A DNA stretch of 64,000 bases, taken from the NCBI GenBank assembly GCA_020851465.1, contig JADZCR010000008.1, forward strand, positions 1 to 64,000, read 5' to 3'. Below the pieces are notes generated by a model. It saw only the letters and a list, made by a program, of their open reading frames with translations, searched no databases and was not told the origin of the DNA. The position numbers and the translations under genes were made by a program. Origin of the DNA: Phycisphaeraceae bacterium (GTDB lineage: Bacteria; Planctomycetota; Phycisphaerae; Phycisphaerales; Phycisphaeraceae). How positions within the stretch are numbered: the stretch's first letter is position 1; each line of letters begins with the position of its first letter. Shown piece by piece: positions 57,601-63,600 of this stretch.

Positions 57601-60600
57601 TTGTTGCCGTTGGTGTTGACCTTTGAGTCGATGCTCGCCCACGGCACGCCGGGCAGCGTGTCTTCGGGGGCACCGTTGATGTTCGAGGTCAGGACGGTGT
57701 ATTGGAGATTGAAAAGAATCTCGTTCTTGCCCAGTTCGGGTGTGCCGATCTGGAAGAAGACGTAGGGCGCATCGACGTTCGCCAGGTTCTTGACCGAGAC
57801 GCCGTAGGTGCCCACCGAGCCGGGTGCCAGCACGCGCGGGCCGCCCATGCCGACAGCCACATCCGCCTCGAGCGCACGCTCGACGAGGTAGCGATACGGC
57901 GAGTAGGCGATTGCGCCGTCAGGGTTGATGACCTTGATGTCGTACAGCCCGTGCGGAGCTTCACGCAGATCGAAAATCGCGATGATCGTCGTGCTGTCAA
58001 CGACCTGATAATTGACCGGCTCACGTTCATCGATGCCGGGACGTGAAAGCTTGACGATCGCACCCTGCTGGAACTGCGCACCGGTGATCCGTGCGGTGAC
58101 GTAGCGGCTGTCGCCGCCGCGATCCGCGCTGACATCGATGATGCTGAAGGGTACCGCTTCGGCGAGGATGACCACCGGCGTATTTTCGCTCGGCTCTGAG
58201 TGGCCTCGCACGAGGATGAAATATGTGCCGGCTGTGGTGCCCGGAATCACGACGGTCTGATCCGGCGCGAGAGGGCCGGAGTAGGAGGCATCGTAGCGGA
58301 AGGCCGTGGGCACATCGTCACCGCGGATGAAAAGTTCGTTTGCTCCGCCGTTGCCGTCGATGGTGACCTTGAGCGTCTGGTTGAGACCGATGGAAACCTG
58401 GAAGAGTCGGTCCTGTCCGGTACTCAGCGTCGTCGCCAGCGGTACGCCCAGTTGAAGTTCATCAACCGTAACGTTGAGCGGGTCAGCCGAGGCGGTCTTG
58501 TTATTCGCCTCGTTAGCGCCTTCGTACACCTCGTTGTAAATGTCAGGGCGGACGATGATGCGGTACTGGCCGGGCTTGGCCGGCGGCAAGGTGGCGGTGA
58601 CGGAGAGCGTGTAGCTGCCGTCCGTGTTGAGCACGCCGGTGTATGTCGCGCGACCCAGCGGGCGGTCGTTGATGTCCCAGGTCGAATCGCTCGACAGATA
58701 CGCTGCATCCGTCCAGGTACCGCTGACCGGATTGCCCCGGTTGGTGACATTCCACGAAACGGTGATCGTGTCCCCGGACCTGGCGGACGGAGGCACGTCG
58801 ATGGCGAGCACCTGGAGATCGGCCGGCGGCGGCTGGTTGATGAACATCTGCACCGCGGTCGGGCGCGCGTTGTTCGACTCGTTATCGCCTTCAAACACAT
58901 CACCGCGCACGCTGTAGCGGGCCGGATCAGTGATGACAAAGACATAGAACGGCCCGGTGAGGTCCTTCGGCGCACGGAACGCCTGCGTGATCTCGTAGGA
59001 GTCCCCCGCTGCCAGTCCGCCCGTGTGCTCGATGTACCCCAGATAACGATCCGCACTCAGATCAAGGAATTGATCGCGCGACAGGTAAACCAGATCCTGC
59101 CACTTGCTCTGACGCGGCGAGGTGTCACCGCCGCCGTTGTTGGTCACGGTGTAGGTCACGTCGAAGAACTGACCGGTCGTCGCCTGCGTCGGGGCGAGCA
59201 CCTGCGTCACCTGGAGATCGGGAGGCGTTGTCAGCAGAATCGGCATTGACGCGCCGGTGATGTTGTTGCCCTCGTCGAAGAACTCGGGCACCCGCGCCAT
59301 GGTCTGATCGACCAGATACTCAAAGCCCACGCCTGCCGAGCCGGGCGGCGTGGAGCCATCGAGGTTTGAATCGGTGAACACCAGCACGTAGAAGTCGCCG
59401 AAGATTCCATCAGGCAGCAGCACATCCAACCCGCCGTCGTACGACGCACCGGGAGCCAGTTGGCCGCTGCGAGCAAACGTGCCGAGTGTTTGGTCATCGT
59501 TCGACAGCGATGCGTCACGGGAAAGGTACACGCGGTCCAGCCAACCGCTCTGGCGTGTCGTGCGGGTGCCCAGATTGGTCGTCGTCCAGCTGACGTGGAT
59601 CGTGTCACCTGAGTGCGGCGTGACGGCAGGCAGGACGAGGTTGGTCACTTGCAGGTCAGGCTCACGATAGGTCACCGGGATCAGCGTGCTGCCCTGGTTG
59701 TTTGCCGGGTCTTCGTAACCATTGCTTCTGAAGTAGTTGTAGTTGCCCTCGTTTCCGCCGGTAGCCAGCGTCTGTTTCGCGCCGGTGTCCACGAAGACGT
59801 AGATGTAGTACTCCCCGCCGATACCTGCGGGCAGCGTGACTTCGCGGGTCTCGGTGTAGCTCTGACCCGTCGCCAGCGGCTGCTTCACTTCATGCGTGAA
59901 ATCACCCAGGGGTGTCGCCCGACCGGGGATAAAGACCGGATCAGGGGAAATAAAGACTCGCTCGTTCCAATACTGCGTCCCGCTCCACATCGTCGGGCCA
60001 AAGTTCTGCACGGTCCAGGAGATCGTCGCCTTTTCGCCTGAGAAGTTCTGGCTGGGCGCCGTGACGGACATGACGCGAAGATCAGCCGGAGGCAGCGGCG
60101 TGACGTTGGTCGCACCAATGTTGGTGTTGTTGTCGGTGTAGGGGCCTTCCCACACTGACGAGCCGGTCTTGACCAGCACGTACTTGCCGTGAGCGTTGGG
60201 CGCGAGTTTGACCGTCAGCGAGGCGCTGTAGGTCTGATCGACACCCAGGTCTCCGCTATGGGCCACATCGCCCAGATACTGCGCGTTCGCGCCGGGCTCG
60301 TTGATCGTCGGCTTGTCGGAGAGATAAATCTGATCACTCCAGCCGCCCGCGTTGGTGGTGGCGTTGCCCTGGTTCTTCACGGTCCAGTTAACCGTGAAAT
60401 CTTCACCGCCCACAGCGGCGGGCATCGCGCTGACCGTCGAGACAATCAGGTCCGGCGGCGGAGTCAGCAGAATCGTGATCGGACGAGCCTTGTAATTGTT
60501 GTTATCCAGCTCGTTGGGATCGTCAGGGTTGATGTTGATGTCCAGCGTGTCTTCCGTCACCACCTGATACGAATCGCTCCAGGGTGTGATGAAGTACTGG

Positions 60601-63600
60601 CCCGTGATCTGACTGGGCAGACGCACCTGCACCGTCTGCTCATAGCTTTCTCCGATTTCCAGCGAACCGCTGTGACCGAAGCTGCCCAGCAGCGTGTCGC
60701 CGGGGACCGATGATCCGTCGCTGAGCGTGATCGTCGGGAACGGACGACCGCGATCCGTCGTCAGCCAGATCGTGTCCGTCCAACCGTCCTGATCGGTTTC
60801 ACCGATGCCGAGGTTGGTGACTTTGTACTTGACCGTGATGACCGACCCGTCAAACGCCTGGTCAGGTGCCGCGACGTTGCTGGTGACCAGATCGGCGGGC
60901 GGCAGCGGGTTGACATTGACCTGTACCGCGGCGGTGTTGTTGTTGTCGTTGGGGTACTCGTCAACCGAGTTACCCGTGTCGGTCACGACAATCAGGAACA
61001 CCGGACCACGGAAGCGACGCGGGATCACCAAGCTCGGCGTCGTGCTCTGGTACTGCTCGCCCGGCAGCAGTGCCGACTCATTCTGAAGCGAGCCGATGAG
61101 GATGTCGTCACCTGAATAGGTGCTGTCGAGCGAGAGATAGACGTTGTCCGTCCAGCGTCCGCCGGCCGCCACCGTGCCCTGATTGATGACGGTGAAGTTA
61201 AGCGCAACCGTGCCGCCTGCCTGAACCGTGTCAGGCGCGGTGACACCCTGCACCTGGAGATCAGCTCGCGGCGAGAGCGTGACGGTGATTGTCTGATCGT
61301 CGAGCGTCGTGTTGTTAGTGGTCGCACCGTGTTCGTAAAGCGAATTGTTTGAGTTGGTCGCCACACCGATACGGAACGTGCCCTGAATGTTCGTCGGGAG
61401 CGTGACCTGTTCGGATCGCTGATAAAACTTGCCAGCCTGGATCGGATTACCGAAACCGAACGAACCGAGCGAGATCTTCGGAGCGTTCGGATTACCCGCT
61501 TCCTGCATGTAGATGTAGTCGGACCATCCGCCGATGGCGTCACCCGCGCCCTGATTGGTCACGGTCCAGCTCACGTCGATCTTGGAGCCGGAAAGCACAT
61601 CGGTCGGCGCAACGATGTCGGTCACCGTCAGGTCGGGCGGCGGAGTCAGCGAGATGCTGATCGGGCCGCTCACGCGGCGGTTGAGTGCGTTGTTGTAGAT
61701 GAACTCGTAAGGGCCACCGGTGACGATGACGACGTAATACGTACCGCTGATCCCTTGCGGGAGCGTCGCCTGACCGGTGCGAGTGTAGGTATCGCCCACC
61801 GCCAGCGCGCCGACGTGGTTGAAATTGCCCAGATGGGTGACGATGTTGGCCCCTTCCGCATCCGTGGCGAGATAAGCCGAGTCCCACCACGACGAAACAT
61901 TCGTCGTCGCGATGCCGTTGTTGGTCACATCCCAGGTGAAGCTGAACGACTGCCCGCTGGAGGCTGTGGCGTCGGCGCTGGCGGCTGCCACCTGAAGATC
62001 CGAGTACGGAATCGTTGTGACATCGAAGAAGCTCGCAGGCTCAGCTGCGTTGTTGGCTTCCGAGCCGTTTTCAAACACGACGTCGTTCACATCCGTGCGG
62101 ACGAACAGGTGGTAACGACCCTGGAACGCGGGCGGCAGGCTGATCAACTCGCTCCGCGTGTAGCTCTCCCCCACCGCCATGGCACCGGAATGGGCGAAGG
62201 TCGCCAGCGTGATGTCATCGCCGTCACCGACGATGGCGTTCCCGGAGGCGACGATGCGGTCGTTCCAGCTTGAAGTCTGACCGGCCCCCGTGCCGACGTT
62301 GGAAACCGTCCAGCCAACGGTCACCTTGAGCGGGTCGCCGATGGACATCGCCGGTGCGGTCACGTTCGACACCGCCAGGTCCGCGTATGGCGCGAGCGTG
62401 ACATTGAGCGCTGATGATGCGACGTTGTTGGTTTCCGCACCGTATTCGTTGACCGTGTTGGTCGCGTCGCTGACAACCAGCAGGTACCAGTTACCCGAAA
62501 CCTCAAGCGGAATCTGGACATTGGTCGAACGCAGCAGGTTGGAGCCGCTGGCGATCGGGCCGTTGGCGGCAACCTCGGCCAGGAGTTTGTCGCTGCCGTC
62601 GAGCGTGGTGTTCTGCGAAAGATAAACGCGATCCACCCATGCGCCCACGGCATTGGCGGTGCCGACGTTGGCGTCACGCCAGGAGACGTTGATGCTCGAG
62701 CCGGACTGCGCCGCCGTCCCCGATGCCGGGCTTTCGATCTGCGGCTGGAGATCGGAGTGGCCGATGGCGACGACACCCGCGCTGGCGCGGAGGTTGTTCC
62801 CTTCCTTTGAGCCTTCGTAAACAGCATTGTCCGAATCAGTGACGACGATGATGCGATAGTTGCCGTCGCCGAGATTGGGAATCGTGACATTCGCAGCCGC
62901 GGAGTAGCTGGCGCCGGACGCCAGATCAGCGGCGCGCTGGACGGTCGCCAGCAACGTCGCACCCGAAAGCGTGCCGGTGGTGGAAATGTAAACACGATCC
63001 ACCCACGGACCGGGCGCGACGCCCGTACCGCTGTTGGTCACGGTCCAGTCCACCGCCACGGTCTGACCGGGCTGCGCGCTGATCGGAGCGTTGAGACCGG
63101 AAACCTGGAGGTCGGGTTCGGGCGTGGCCGCGATGGTGATCGGATCAACTGTTCGCGCGCTGTTGTTGTTGTCGAACTGATACTCGTAAACGTTGTTGTT
63201 GAAATCGGTGATGACGAAGACGTGGAAATTACCCGACACGCCGTTGGGTAACTTCACCATCGCTGTCGTCGAGTAGGTCTCGTCGGCGGCCAGATTGCCG
63301 CTGTGATTGATCAGACCGACCTGCACGTCGTTGGCGTCGAGCGTGTCGTTGGCGGAGATCATGATGCGGTCGTTCCAGCTCGTCACGTTCGTTGTGCCGA
63401 CACCCTGGTTCCGCACACGCCAGCCGATTTCGACATTCTGACCGCTCTGAGCGTTCACCGGAGCGGACACCGTCTCGATGATCAGGTCCGCGTAAGGAAC
63501 CGTCACTTGAATCGGTGCCAGCGCGGATCGGTTGTTCAGCGGAGAGCCGCTCTCGGAAACATCGTCGGCGGCGTCAGTGACCACGTACAGCTTGAAAGTG